Source: Polyangiaceae bacterium
GTDB taxonomy: Bacteria; Myxococcota_A; Polyangia; Polyangiales; Polyangiaceae
Assembly (NCBI GenBank): GCA_023150915.1
Contig: JAKLKA010000029.1
Location: 1-62,242 of the forward strand
DNA: 62,242 nucleotides
Direction: 5' to 3'
In this document: in pieces, positions 55,343 through 62,242 of the stretch
How positions within the stretch are numbered: position 1 is the first letter of the stretch
Layout of the letters: every line of letters begins with the position of its first letter
Program-made: the position numbers and the translations under genes
The notes under the pieces: model-generated
Seen by the model: only the letters and a program-made list of their open reading frames with translations
The model's database searches: none
Told to the model about the DNA's origin: nothing

Positions 55343-57499
55343 GTGCAGCGCTGCTACTCTGAACGTTCGTTGTCGCGCGGATCGGAGCCCCGGCACTCGC
55401 CCTCCCTGACTGCATGGTCGGGCTTGGGCCTCAGGGTGGGCCTGGGGGTGGGCGCGGTGGCGGGCGTCGGCGCGATCGTTGCCGGCGCGATGGCTTCTCA
55501 CGGCGCGCGCGCTCCGGCGGCGTGCTCGCTGGTCGCGGCGGCCGCCAGCGCGGCGGGGGTGGGCCTGGTGTCGTTCCTGCTCGCGGCCCTGACCCACCCG
55601 CTGCTCGGCAGTCGGCTGGGGCGCGTCGTGGCGATCGCCCTGCAGGCGATCTTCGTCGCGGTGTTCTTCGGGGCCCACGTCACCAGCAGCGTGCTCCGCG
55701 CGCTCTCGGGCTCGTACCTCACCCTGGGTGCCGTCGAGTTCTTCCTCGCCGGCGGCTCCCACCTCGTGTCGACCATCGTGGTGGAGTACGCCCGCTGGGT
55801 TGCCTTGCTCGCGCTCGCGGTCTCTGCCGTGGCGTTGGTGTGCGTGCGTCAGGCTCGGCGCGCGCTCGAAAGCCCGCGGCCAGGGCGGCTGCTGCGCCTC
55901 GGGGCCTTGGCCGGCGTGGCAGCCGCGGGCCTGGTGCCGGCCACCATGATGCCGAACCTGGCGCTGGCCAGCCCCGAGCTGGCTTTTGCCGAGTCGATGT
56001 CGCCCGAAGAGCCCGCCGTCACCGAGAGCACGAGCCCACCGGCGGCCGCGGCACCGGCCGAGAAGCCTCGGCCCGAGCCGCCGACCGGCGCCCCCCTGGC
56101 CGAGGGCAAGGCGTGGTCCGTCGCGGTGAAGGCGCTCTCGCCGCGTCGCACCAACGTGCTGCTTCTGACCCTCGAGTCGATCTCGATCCGCCACCTTGGC
56201 TACATGGGTTACGAGCGCAACACGACGCCGAACCTCGATCGCATCGCGCGCCGCAGCGTGCGGGCACGGCGCGCCTGGAGCACGGCCACCCACTCGAACT
56301 ATGCGCAGATGGCCGTGCTGTCGTCGCTGTTCCCGCGGCGGACCACCGGGCTCGACGTCTACAAGCGCCTCGACTATCCGCGCGTGCTCTTGCACGACGT
56401 GTTTCACACATTGGGGCACCAGACCGCCACGATCTCCAGCCAGGACGAGAGCTGGCAGGGGATGATCAAGTTCCAGACCACGGACACGCCCACCTACTTC
56501 CGCCATTCGCGCGACCACGCCGGGGTCTTGCAGAACATCGGCAGCGAGCTGGTCGTGCTCGACCACGTCACGGTCGATCTGGCCGCGGACTGGATCCAGA
56601 AACGCGCCGACACGCCGTGGTCGCTGTACGTGAATTTCCAGGCGACGCACTTCCCCTACAAGCTGCAGGCCGGCATCCCGGCGCCATTCCAGCCCACGGC
56701 GCTCACGCCCGGCCGCTTCAACTACCTCAGCTACCCCGAATCCGATCGCCAGGCCGTGGTCAATCGCTACGACAATGCACTGCGCTACGTCGACGAGCAG
56801 GTCGGCAAGCTGGAGCAGGCCCTGGCCCGGGCGGGCAAGCTCGAGGACACGATCTGGGTGATCACCGCCGACCACGGCGAGGCGTTCCACGATCACCACG
56901 AGGTGACCCACGGCAAGACGCTCTACGACACCGAGGCGCGAGTCCCGCTCTTGATCCACTGGCCCGCTGGGCTGAAGCCCGCAGACCTGCAAGAGCCGGT
57001 CAGCAACCTCGACATCTTGCCCACCGTCTTGGATCTGCTCCAGCTGCCACCGCACCCGGCGTTCCAGGGCAAGAGCATGCTCGCCGCCGACGCCTCACCC
57101 GAGCCGACCGGCGTGTACATGAACATCCAGGGCCTGAAGAGCGCCGAAGCGCTGGTCTGCTACCCGTGGAAGCTGATCGTCAACCGCAGCGACAAGACGA
57201 CCGAGCTCTTCCAGCTGGAACAAGACCCGGGCGAGCTGGACGACCGCGCCGCGCGCGACGTGGAGGTGACCGAAGCGCTGAAGCTCACGCTCTCGTCCCA
57301 GATCGCGGCCCAGCTGGCGTATCACCGGAAAGACAGCCCCGCGCTCGGCGAGCGCTTCGCCCCGCGGCTGCTCACCTGCCCCAGCCTGCCGGGCATCGTC
57401 CGGGCCTCGGCACCCACGCCCCCGAAGCCGGCAGACGTGGCCGGGGGACCCGCGCCCCGCCCGGTGCGCGGCGCCGAAGCGGCCGAGCGCAAGAACTAA
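55343..57499 (+). CDS. Integral-membrane sulfatase/alkaline-phosphatase superfamily protein
   Basis: About 718 residues; the start is uncertain (GTG 55343, TTG 55331). The first ~210 residues hold four to five hydrophobic helices, followed by a Pro/Ala-rich linker. From residue ~270 a sulfatase-type domain begins: NVLLLTLESISIRHLGYMGYERNTTPNLDRIA, the nucleophile area STATHSNYAQMAVLSSLF, and metal ligands in VITADHGEAFHDHHEV. The Cys/Ser of true sulfatases (C/S-x-P-x-R) is not present; the Thr/Ser stretch suggests an LtaS/EptA-like transferase or phosphodiesterase. Confidence 0.85.
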   Translation: MQRCYSERSLSRGSEPRHSPSLTAWSGLGLRVGLGVGAVAGVGAIVAGAMASHGARAPAACSLVAAAASAAGVGLVSFLLAALTHPLLGSRLGRVVAIALQAIFVAVFFGAHVTSSVLRALSGSYLTLGAVEFFLAGGSHLVSTIVVEYARWVALLALAVSAVALVCVRQARRALESPRPGRLLRLGALAGVAAAGLVPATMMPNLALASPELAFAESMSPEEPAVTESTSPPAAAAPAEKPRPEPPTGAPLAEGKAWSVAVKALSPRRTNVLLLTLESISIRHLGYMGYERNTTPNLDRIARRSVRARRAWSTATHSNYAQMAVLSSLFPRRTTGLDVYKRLDYPRVLLHDVFHTLGHQTATISSQDESWQGMIKFQTTDTPTYFRHSRDHAGVLQNIGSELVVLDHVTVDLAADWIQKRADTPWSLYVNFQATHFPYKLQAGIPAPFQPTALTPGRFNYLSYPESDRQAVVNRYDNALRYVDEQVGKLEQALARAGKLEDTIWVITADHGEAFHDHHEVTHGKTLYDTEARVPLLIHWPAGLKPADLQEPVSNLDILPTVLDLLQLPPHPAFQGKSMLAADASPEPTGVYMNIQGLKSAEALVCYPWKLIVNRSDKTTELFQLEQDPGELDDRAARDVEVTEALKLTLSSQIAAQLAYHRKDSPALGERFAPRLLTCPSLPGIVRASAPTPPKPADVAGGPAPRPVRGAEAAERKN

Positions 57500-58357
57500 T
57501 CAGCGCGTGCTGGGCGGGACCTCGAGGTACTGCACCAGCTCTTCGAGATGCGCCAGGTGCTCGTCCTTCACCGCGACGAAACCGGTCGCTTCGAGCAACT
57601 CGGTGGCGGCGCGCCGCACCACCGAGTGGCCCTCGCCGGTGAGCGCCTCGGCGATCTCACGGGCCACGTCTTCTGGCAGATGCACCGACGCTGCCAGCAC
57701 GTCCGAAGGGATGGGGCCGGCGCACTTGATCACGTTGACCGGCGTCTTGCCCCAGCCCGCGTTGCGAATGCGCCCGGCGTCGTCGAAGTGGGCGTAGGTT
57801 GCCCCCACGTCTGCGCGGCCCTCGCGAACCGCCGCGACCACGGCGTCGTGAGTGCCGTAGAAGGCCTCGGACGCGAACGCCTGCGATAGCTCGAGCTCTG
57901 CGGCCCGCATCGAGGCGCGGATCACCAAGTAGCCGGCAGAGCTCATCGGGTCCACCCACGCGGCCCGGACACCCGAGAGCTGCGAGAGGTCCCGGACGTT
58001 CGAGCTGTGATGACTGAACAGCGCCGTCCAGTACCACGCCGAGCCGGACCGAACCGGCGCCGCCAGGGCCACCGCGCTGCCGCGCGCAATGGCGCGCACC
58101 GCGATCATCGGCGGCAGCCACGCAAAGTGGATCTCGCCCCAGTGCAACCCGGCCAAGAGGTCCGTGTACGAGTTCACGGCGTGGGGCACGACCGGGAACT
58201 CCAGGGCCACGCTCAGCGCATCGCACAGCGTGCCGAGCCGCCCCTGGGTGGGCCCCGCAGCGCGCACCGTCGGGCGCACCGTGACTCGCCCGGCGTCGGA
58301 CAGCGTCGTCCCCAGGCGGATCTCCGAGGGGCTGTGAGCGGGCCTGCGCAGGCTCAT
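57500..58357 (-). CDS. PhnD/SsuA-like periplasmic-binding-protein domain without a signal peptide
   Basis: 285 residues. The Venus-flytrap core resembles phosphate/phosphonate binding proteins: LGTLCDALSVALEFPVVPHAVNSYTDLLAGLHWGEIHFAWLPPMIAV, then AWVDPMSSAGYLVIRASM and GTHDAVVAAVREGRADVGATYAHF. There is no N-terminal hydrophobic segment, so the protein should stay in the cytoplasm, unlike a transporter component. No phn transporter genes are near. Convergent with the sulfatase with no gap, divergent from the OYE gene. Confidence 0.85.
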   Translation of the reverse strand: MSLRRPAHSPSEIRLGTTLSDAGRVTVRPTVRAAGPTQGRLGTLCDALSVALEFPVVPHAVNSYTDLLAGLHWGEIHFAWLPPMIAVRAIARGSAVALAAPVRSGSAWYWTALFSHHSSNVRDLSQLSGVRAAWVDPMSSAGYLVIRASMRAAELELSQAFASEAFYGTHDAVVAAVREGRADVGATYAHFDDAGRIRNAGWGKTPVNVIKCAGPIPSDVLAASVHLPEDVAREIAEALTGEGHSVVRRAATELLEATGFVAVKDEHLAHLEELVQYLEVPPSTR

Positions 58358-58407
58358 GATCGTCGGGGTAGAGTAGCGGAAATTGTGAGCCTATTGTCCT
58401 GGCAGTG

Positions 58408-59850
58408 ATGTGGCACCCGAAGAGCGCCTCGAGACACGCACGGCTCTCGGCAGTCTGGCCCAGCCGCGAGCAGGCGGCATGCGCCCGCTGGTTCAGCCCG
58501 ATCGAGGTTGGACGCCTGAAACTGGGACGGCGCACGTGGATCCCCGCGATGGTCCCGTGGCGGGCCAGTGACGACGGCTGCGTGACCTCGGACGTGCTCG
58601 ACTGGTACGAGCGCTTCGCCCACGGTCGCCCCGGCGGGCTGGTGATCGAGGCCACGGGCATCCGCGACGTGCCGAGCGGGCCGCTCTTGCGCATCGGCCA
58701 CGATCGCTTCGTTCCCGGGCTTCGCGCGCTGACCGACACGGTCAGGCGTGCTTCGGATGGGCAGACTCGCGTGTTCTTGCAGCTGATCGACTTCCTGTCG
58801 ATCCGCAAGCGCCCCGAGCCGCAGCGCTACTTCGCCGAGTTTTTGCAGATCACCGATCGGCATCGCCAGCTGCTCGCCACCCAAGCCACCAGCGACGCCG
58901 CGATCCGCCGCCTGCTCTGCCAGCTGCCCCGCGAAGAGCTGGTGCGGGTGCTCGAACCACGGGAGCTCGAGGCCCTGGACTTCGGCGCGCGTGAGCGCGT
59001 CACCGACATGCACCTGGCGCACGTGCGCGATCTGCCGCAGACCCTGCCGGGGCTGTTCGCCGACGCCGCAGCCCGGGCCGAGGCGGCCGGATTCGACGGC
59101 GTCGAGCTTCACTTCACCCACGCCTACACCCTGGCGTCGTTCCTCTCGGCGCTCAACGACCGCGGGGATGGCTACGGCCAGACCCTGGAGGGGCGCTTGC
59201 GGCTGCCGCGAGAGGTCCATCACCGGGTGCGCGGGCGCGTGGGAGGTGACTTCGTGGTGGGCTGCCGCCTGACGACCGAAGAGTGCGTCGCCCAGGGCAG
59301 CACGCTGGCCGACTCGACCCACTTTGCCGTCGAGCTGGCGAGCGCGGGGCTCGACTTCTTGTCGCTGTCACGCGGCGGGAAGTTCGAAGACGCCAAACAG
59401 CCGGCAATCGGCTCGGCCGCCTACCCCTATACCGGGCAAAGTGGATGGGAGTGCATGCCCACCACCCTGGCCGACGCGGCCGGCCCCTTCGGGCGCAACG
59501 TGGCCGCAGGCGCGGCGCTTCGCCGCGCCGTGCGCGACGCCGGCCACGAGACACCGGTGATCGTCTGCGGTGGAATCGCCACCTTCGCTCAGGCAGAGGG
59601 CATTCTCGAACGCGGTGACGCCGACGTCGTCGCCTCGGCTCGTCAGAGCCTGGCGGACCCAGATTGGTTCGAGAAGGTTCGCCTGGGCGCCGGCGAGAGC
59701 GTGCGGCGCTGCGAGTTCACCAACTACTGCGAGGGCTTGGACCAGAAGCACAAGCAGGTGACGTGCAAGCTGTGGGATCGATTGGAGCTCGACCGCCCCG
59801 ACGTCAAGCGCACCCGCGACGGCCGTCGCCGCCTGGTGGCGCCCTACTAG
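58408..59850 (+). CDS. NADH:flavin oxidoreductase (Old Yellow Enzyme family)
   Basis: 480 residues from ATG 58408 (GTG 58405 also possible). FMN-barrel sequence: WFSPIEVGRLKLGRRTWIPAMVPW, EAAGFDGVELHFTHAYTLASFLSALNDRGDGYGQTLEGRLRLP and RDAGHETPVIVCGGI. The catalytic pair usually HxxH/N is not fully clear (the stretch is VELHFTHAYTLASF). The C-terminus has Cys-x5-Cys-x11-Cys (CEFTNYCEGLDQKHKQVTC), reminiscent of, but not equal to, the Fe-S Cys set of 2,4-dienoyl-CoA-reductase-type OYEs. Substrate unknown. Confidence 0.87.
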   Translation: MWHPKSASRHARLSAVWPSREQAACARWFSPIEVGRLKLGRRTWIPAMVPWRASDDGCVTSDVLDWYERFAHGRPGGLVIEATGIRDVPSGPLLRIGHDRFVPGLRALTDTVRRASDGQTRVFLQLIDFLSIRKRPEPQRYFAEFLQITDRHRQLLATQATSDAAIRRLLCQLPREELVRVLEPRELEALDFGARERVTDMHLAHVRDLPQTLPGLFADAAARAEAAGFDGVELHFTHAYTLASFLSALNDRGDGYGQTLEGRLRLPREVHHRVRGRVGGDFVVGCRLTTEECVAQGSTLADSTHFAVELASAGLDFLSLSRGGKFEDAKQPAIGSAAYPYTGQSGWECMPTTLADAAGPFGRNVAAGAALRRAVRDAGHETPVIVCGGIATFAQAEGILERGDADVVASARQSLADPDWFEKVRLGAGESVRRCEFTNYCEGLDQKHKQVTCKLWDRLELDRPDVKRTRDGRRRLVAPY

Positions 59851-59940
59851 AATTGTCCCGCCCGCCCACCCCCACCGTGGTCGTCCGCCGGGGGCAAGCC
59901 CCCCGGTTCCCCGACGCGGGCGAGGTGCTATTGTCCGTGC

Positions 59941-61458
59941 ATGCGCCCCAGCACTCGGCCGAAGGTCATTCTGCGCCACTGCGACAGCTACGATCCGGAG
60001 CGCATTCGCCGCATCGTGCGCGAAGGGATGGAAGAGCTGGGTTTGAGGCCCCACGGGCGCACGCTCTTGAAGCCCAACTTGGTGGCTTCGGGCCCGTTGT
60101 TCGAGCACGCCTTCACCCGACCCGAGTTCACCGAGGGCGTGCTGATGGCGCTTCGCGATCGGGACGAAGGCAAGATGACCGAGCTTCGCGTGGGCGAGCG
60201 CTGCGGAATCACCGTTCCTTCGCGCTTCGCCTTCGAGGGGGCGGGGTACCCGGCCATGCTCGATCGGGTGGGAGTGAAGCCCTGCTACTTCGAAGAAGAG
60301 CAGCAGGTCGAGATCCGCTACGACCACCCCGAGCGGCTGCGAGACTACGTGTTCACGCCCGAGCCGGTGGCGCTCGCCGACTTCTTCGTCAACTGCCCCA
60401 AGTTCAAGGCGCACCCCTGGACGACCGTCACCTTCTCGATCAAGGCGTACATCGGCATCCAAGACGACCGCCATCGGCTGATCGACCACGACCACCGCTT
60501 GAACGAGAAGATCGCCGACCTGCAGTACATCTTGCAGCCCGAGCTGATCTGCATCGATGCCATCACCGCCGGTGAGGGGCGCATGCTCACGCCGATACCC
60601 CGAGACTTGAACCTGATCATCATCGGGAACAACCAGGTCGCCTTCGATTCGGTGTGCAGCGCCATCATCGGCGTCGACCCGAAGACGATCGATCACATTC
60701 GCATCACCAGCGAGCGCGGGTTCGGCCCCATGGAGCTCGATGCCATCGAGCTGAGCGGCGACGTCACCCTGGCCGAGGCCAAGCAGCGGGCAGTGGGCTT
60801 CAAGGTGGGCCTGATCCGAGTCGAGAAATACTTCGAAGGCACCCACATCACCGCCTATGCGGGCCCACCGCCCGAGCGCGAGCACACCGACTATTGCTGG
60901 GGCGGTTGCCCGGGTGCAATCGAAGAGGCCATCGAGATCCTTCGCCTGTACGACGCCGAGTGCGACCAGAAGATGCCGCGAATGCACATCGTGTTCGGCG
61001 CCTATGACGGGCCGATCGACGCGGCGCCGGGCGAAAAAGTGGTGTTCATCGGCGACTGCGCCCAGTTCGAGGGCGAGGTCGGCGGCCAGCTGGTGCAGAT
61101 CCGCAGCAAGTACCAAGATCGCTCGCGGAAAGACCCGCACACCGCCAAGCACGATGACATCTACGTGAAGATGGCCAAGGTGACCCGCAAGCTTGCAGCG
61201 GCAAGCGACGATCAGGTCGTGCGCTTCGAGGGCTGCCCGGTCAGCGTGGCAGAGCAAGCGCTCGCACTGGTCCGCCTGGGCGGTCTCAAGAACCCCTATC
61301 TGAGCGCGGACAACGCGCTGGCGTTCACCAAGAACTACTTGATGTGGCGCTCTGCCTCGATGGCCAAGCGATTGACCGGCACCCCCTACCAGCGCCCGGG
61401 CACCGCTGCGCGCGGCGACGCCCGCCCCGATCTCGCTGCTTCCGAACCCGCCGAGTGA
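59941..61458 (+). CDS. DUF362 domain protein
   Basis: 505 residues. DUF362 features: GRTLLKPNLVASGP near the start, VNCPKFKAHPWTTVTFSIKAYIG and the middle VALADFFVNCPKFKAHP, then NNQVAFDSVCSAIIGVDPKTIDHI. A second half carries four Cys (DYCWGGCPGAIEE, FIGDCAQF). DUF362 proteins are often linked to Fe-S or Nif-like proteins, but no ferredoxin cluster of the CxxCxxC type is seen. Its stop overlaps the HAD start (TGATG). Confidence 0.85.
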   Translation: MRPSTRPKVILRHCDSYDPERIRRIVREGMEELGLRPHGRTLLKPNLVASGPLFEHAFTRPEFTEGVLMALRDRDEGKMTELRVGERCGITVPSRFAFEGAGYPAMLDRVGVKPCYFEEEQQVEIRYDHPERLRDYVFTPEPVALADFFVNCPKFKAHPWTTVTFSIKAYIGIQDDRHRLIDHDHRLNEKIADLQYILQPELICIDAITAGEGRMLTPIPRDLNLIIIGNNQVAFDSVCSAIIGVDPKTIDHIRITSERGFGPMELDAIELSGDVTLAEAKQRAVGFKVGLIRVEKYFEGTHITAYAGPPPEREHTDYCWGGCPGAIEEAIEILRLYDAECDQKMPRMHIVFGAYDGPIDAAPGEKVVFIGDCAQFEGEVGGQLVQIRSKYQDRSRKDPHTAKHDDIYVKMAKVTRKLAAASDDQVVRFEGCPVSVAEQALALVRLGGLKNPYLSADNALAFTKNYLMWRSASMAKRLTGTPYQRPGTAARGDARPDLAASEPAE

Positions 61459-62111
61459 TGCTGCCTCCGACCCACGTCATCTTCGACCTAGACGGCGTGC
61501 TGCTCGATACCGAGCCGCTGTACACGCGCGCCACCCAGGCCGTGGTCGACGAGTTCGGGGTGATCTTCGACTGGAAGGTGAAGGCCGGCATGATCGGCCG
61601 AAGTGACGCGGAAGGGGCACGTCACCTGGTCGAGTCGCTGGGCATCGCGCTCTCGCCGGACGAGTACCTGCGGCGGCGCGGCCCCATCTTGGACCGTCTG
61701 TTCGAGAGCGCGCCTGAAATGCCAGGCGCCCGCGCGCTGGTGGCGGGTCTGAAGGGCCGGCGGGTCCCGCTGGGCGTCGCCACCAGCAGCGCGCACCACC
61801 AGTTTCGAGCCAAGACCGCCCACCACGACTGGTTTGGCGCATTCGACGCCATCGTGTGCGGCGATGATCCGCGCGTGGCCGCACCGAAGCCGGCACCCGA
61901 CATCTTCTTGGTGACGGCCCGCGAGCTTCGCGCCGAGCCTGCGCGCTGCGTGGTGTTCGAGGACTCGCTCTCGGGGGTGGCCGCCGCCCGGGCCGCAGGC
62001 ATGCGGGTCGCCGCCCTGCCGGATCCGGCGGTGGACGCGGGGCGCTTCGCCCACGCCGACTGGGTGTTCGGCGGGCTCGCCGACGTGTCGCTCGAGGCCC
62101 TGGGCTTCTGA
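61458..62111 (+). CDS. HAD-superfamily phosphatase, beta-phosphoglucomutase-like
   Basis: 217 residues. Motif I FDLDGVLLDTEP (nucleophile Asp), motif II GVATSS, and motif III/IV AAPKPAPDIF and VVFEDSLSGVAAARAAGM. The cap domain between residues 20 and 85 is of the C1 helical type. It dephosphorylates a small sugar or lipid phosphate; the exact substrate is unknown. Coupled to DUF362. Confidence 0.92.
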   Translation: MLPPTHVIFDLDGVLLDTEPLYTRATQAVVDEFGVIFDWKVKAGMIGRSDAEGARHLVESLGIALSPDEYLRRRGPILDRLFESAPEMPGARALVAGLKGRRVPLGVATSSAHHQFRAKTAHHDWFGAFDAIVCGDDPRVAAPKPAPDIFLVTARELRAEPARCVVFEDSLSGVAAARAAGMRVAALPDPAVDAGRFAHADWVFGGLADVSLEALGF

Positions 62112-62143
62112 CTCGGCTTTCGCCCTTTCGGGCGAAAGCCGAG
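62112..62143. terminator. Perfect 14-bp hairpin after the HAD gene
   Basis: CTCGGCTTTCGCCC and its exact complement with loop TTTC. It starts directly at the HAD stop. No T-run follows, but it lies between convergent genes and may stop transcription from both. Confidence 0.7.
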
Positions 62144-62171
62144 GCTACAGACTTCAGGCTGCAGGCTTCAG
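62144..62171. repeat. Degenerate heptamer repeat (GCTNCAG x4)
   Basis: Four adjacent 7-base units GCTACAG, ACTTCAG, GCTGCAG and GCTTCAG follow the hairpin. Short heptamer arrays of this type recur in some bacterial intergenic regions. Confidence 0.6.
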
Positions 62172-62242
62172 GAGGTCCAGTCGCGCGGGCGGCTTCGGTG
62201 GAGGCAGAAGATGGCGACCTGGCGGGCGTAAAGGTTGTTGCA
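62168..62242 (-). CDS. Possible C-terminus of a gene running off the window edge
   Basis: The minus strand from the window end reads CNNLYARQVAIFCLHRSRPR, then DWTS and a TGA at 62168-62170. The last codon is inside the heptamer repeat. Only 25 codons are visible, so this is tentative; length is too short to judge coding quality. Confidence 0.3.
   Translation of the reverse strand, partial: CNNLYARQVAIFCLHRSRPRDWTS

Overview
The window is a 62 kb piece of a GC-rich bacterial chromosome, most likely from a myxobacterium (Myxococcota, probably class Polyangia). Reasons: strong G/C preference at third codon positions; about fifteen predicted lipoproteins, several with a long Gly/Ser tether right after the lipobox Cys; a fibro-slime protein; a PEGA-like TPR protein beside a Ser/Thr kinase; and many short genes joined by ATGA or GTGA overlaps. 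No insertion sequence, prophage, CRISPR array or rRNA was seen. One tRNA gene (initiator Met) is present.

Layout. 1-3.8 kb: a metzincin protease cut by the window edge, a lipoprotein and an orphan TRAP-type binding protein. 3.8-9.3 kb: a complete isc operon (iscS-iscU-iscA-hscB-hscA-fdx) headed by a MerR-type regulator with four C-terminal cysteines instead of IscR. 9.4-15.2 kb: ABC-F ATPase, tRNA-fMet, cyclophilin, a DUF190/CrcB fluoride pair, a class A beta-lactamase, and a MoaD-like protein paired with a BNR-repeat protein. 15.2-21.2 kb: surface lipoproteins, a glycoside hydrolase, a PEGA-like protein and a protein kinase. 21.3-25.9 kb: an NAD-linked formate dehydrogenase operon. Its catalytic subunit has an in-frame UGA that reads as selenocysteine, with a SECIS-like hairpin at the same offset as in E. 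coli fdhF as I recall it. Its usual N-terminal [4Fe-4S] domain is instead on the C-terminus of the NuoG-like subunit. 26-43 kb: an accessory mosaic (fibro-slime protein, nuclease, K+ channel, M81 peptidase, ThDP enzyme, 37-cysteine repeat lipoprotein, polysaccharide deacetylase, ECF sigma/membrane partner, rhomboid-TPR fusion, CAP protein, an HNH remnant, and a degenerate enhancer-binding regulator). 43.5-51 kb: a CARDB protein, then a denitrification cluster encoding cytochrome cd1 nitrite reductase (nirS) and heme d1 biosynthesis (nirJ, nirF, fused nirDL-type). A sigma-54-like promoter and paired palindromes lie upstream of nirS. 51-62 kb: a secreted Cys-rich protein, a four-gene CoA-ester module (SDR, RidA, enoyl-CoA hydratase, acyl-CoA dehydrogenase), a membrane sulfatase, a PhnD-like protein, an OYE-family flavoenzyme, a DUF362 protein and a HAD phosphatase.

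How the parts fit. The isc operon can supply the Fe-S clusters that the formate dehydrogenase needs in number. Formate oxidation and nitrite reduction together suggest a facultative respiratory lifestyle at low oxygen. The cells would also need selenocysteine machinery (selA, selB, selC, selD), bis-MGD synthesis and siroheme synthesis; none of these is in the window. All functional calls come from reading motifs; no database search was run.
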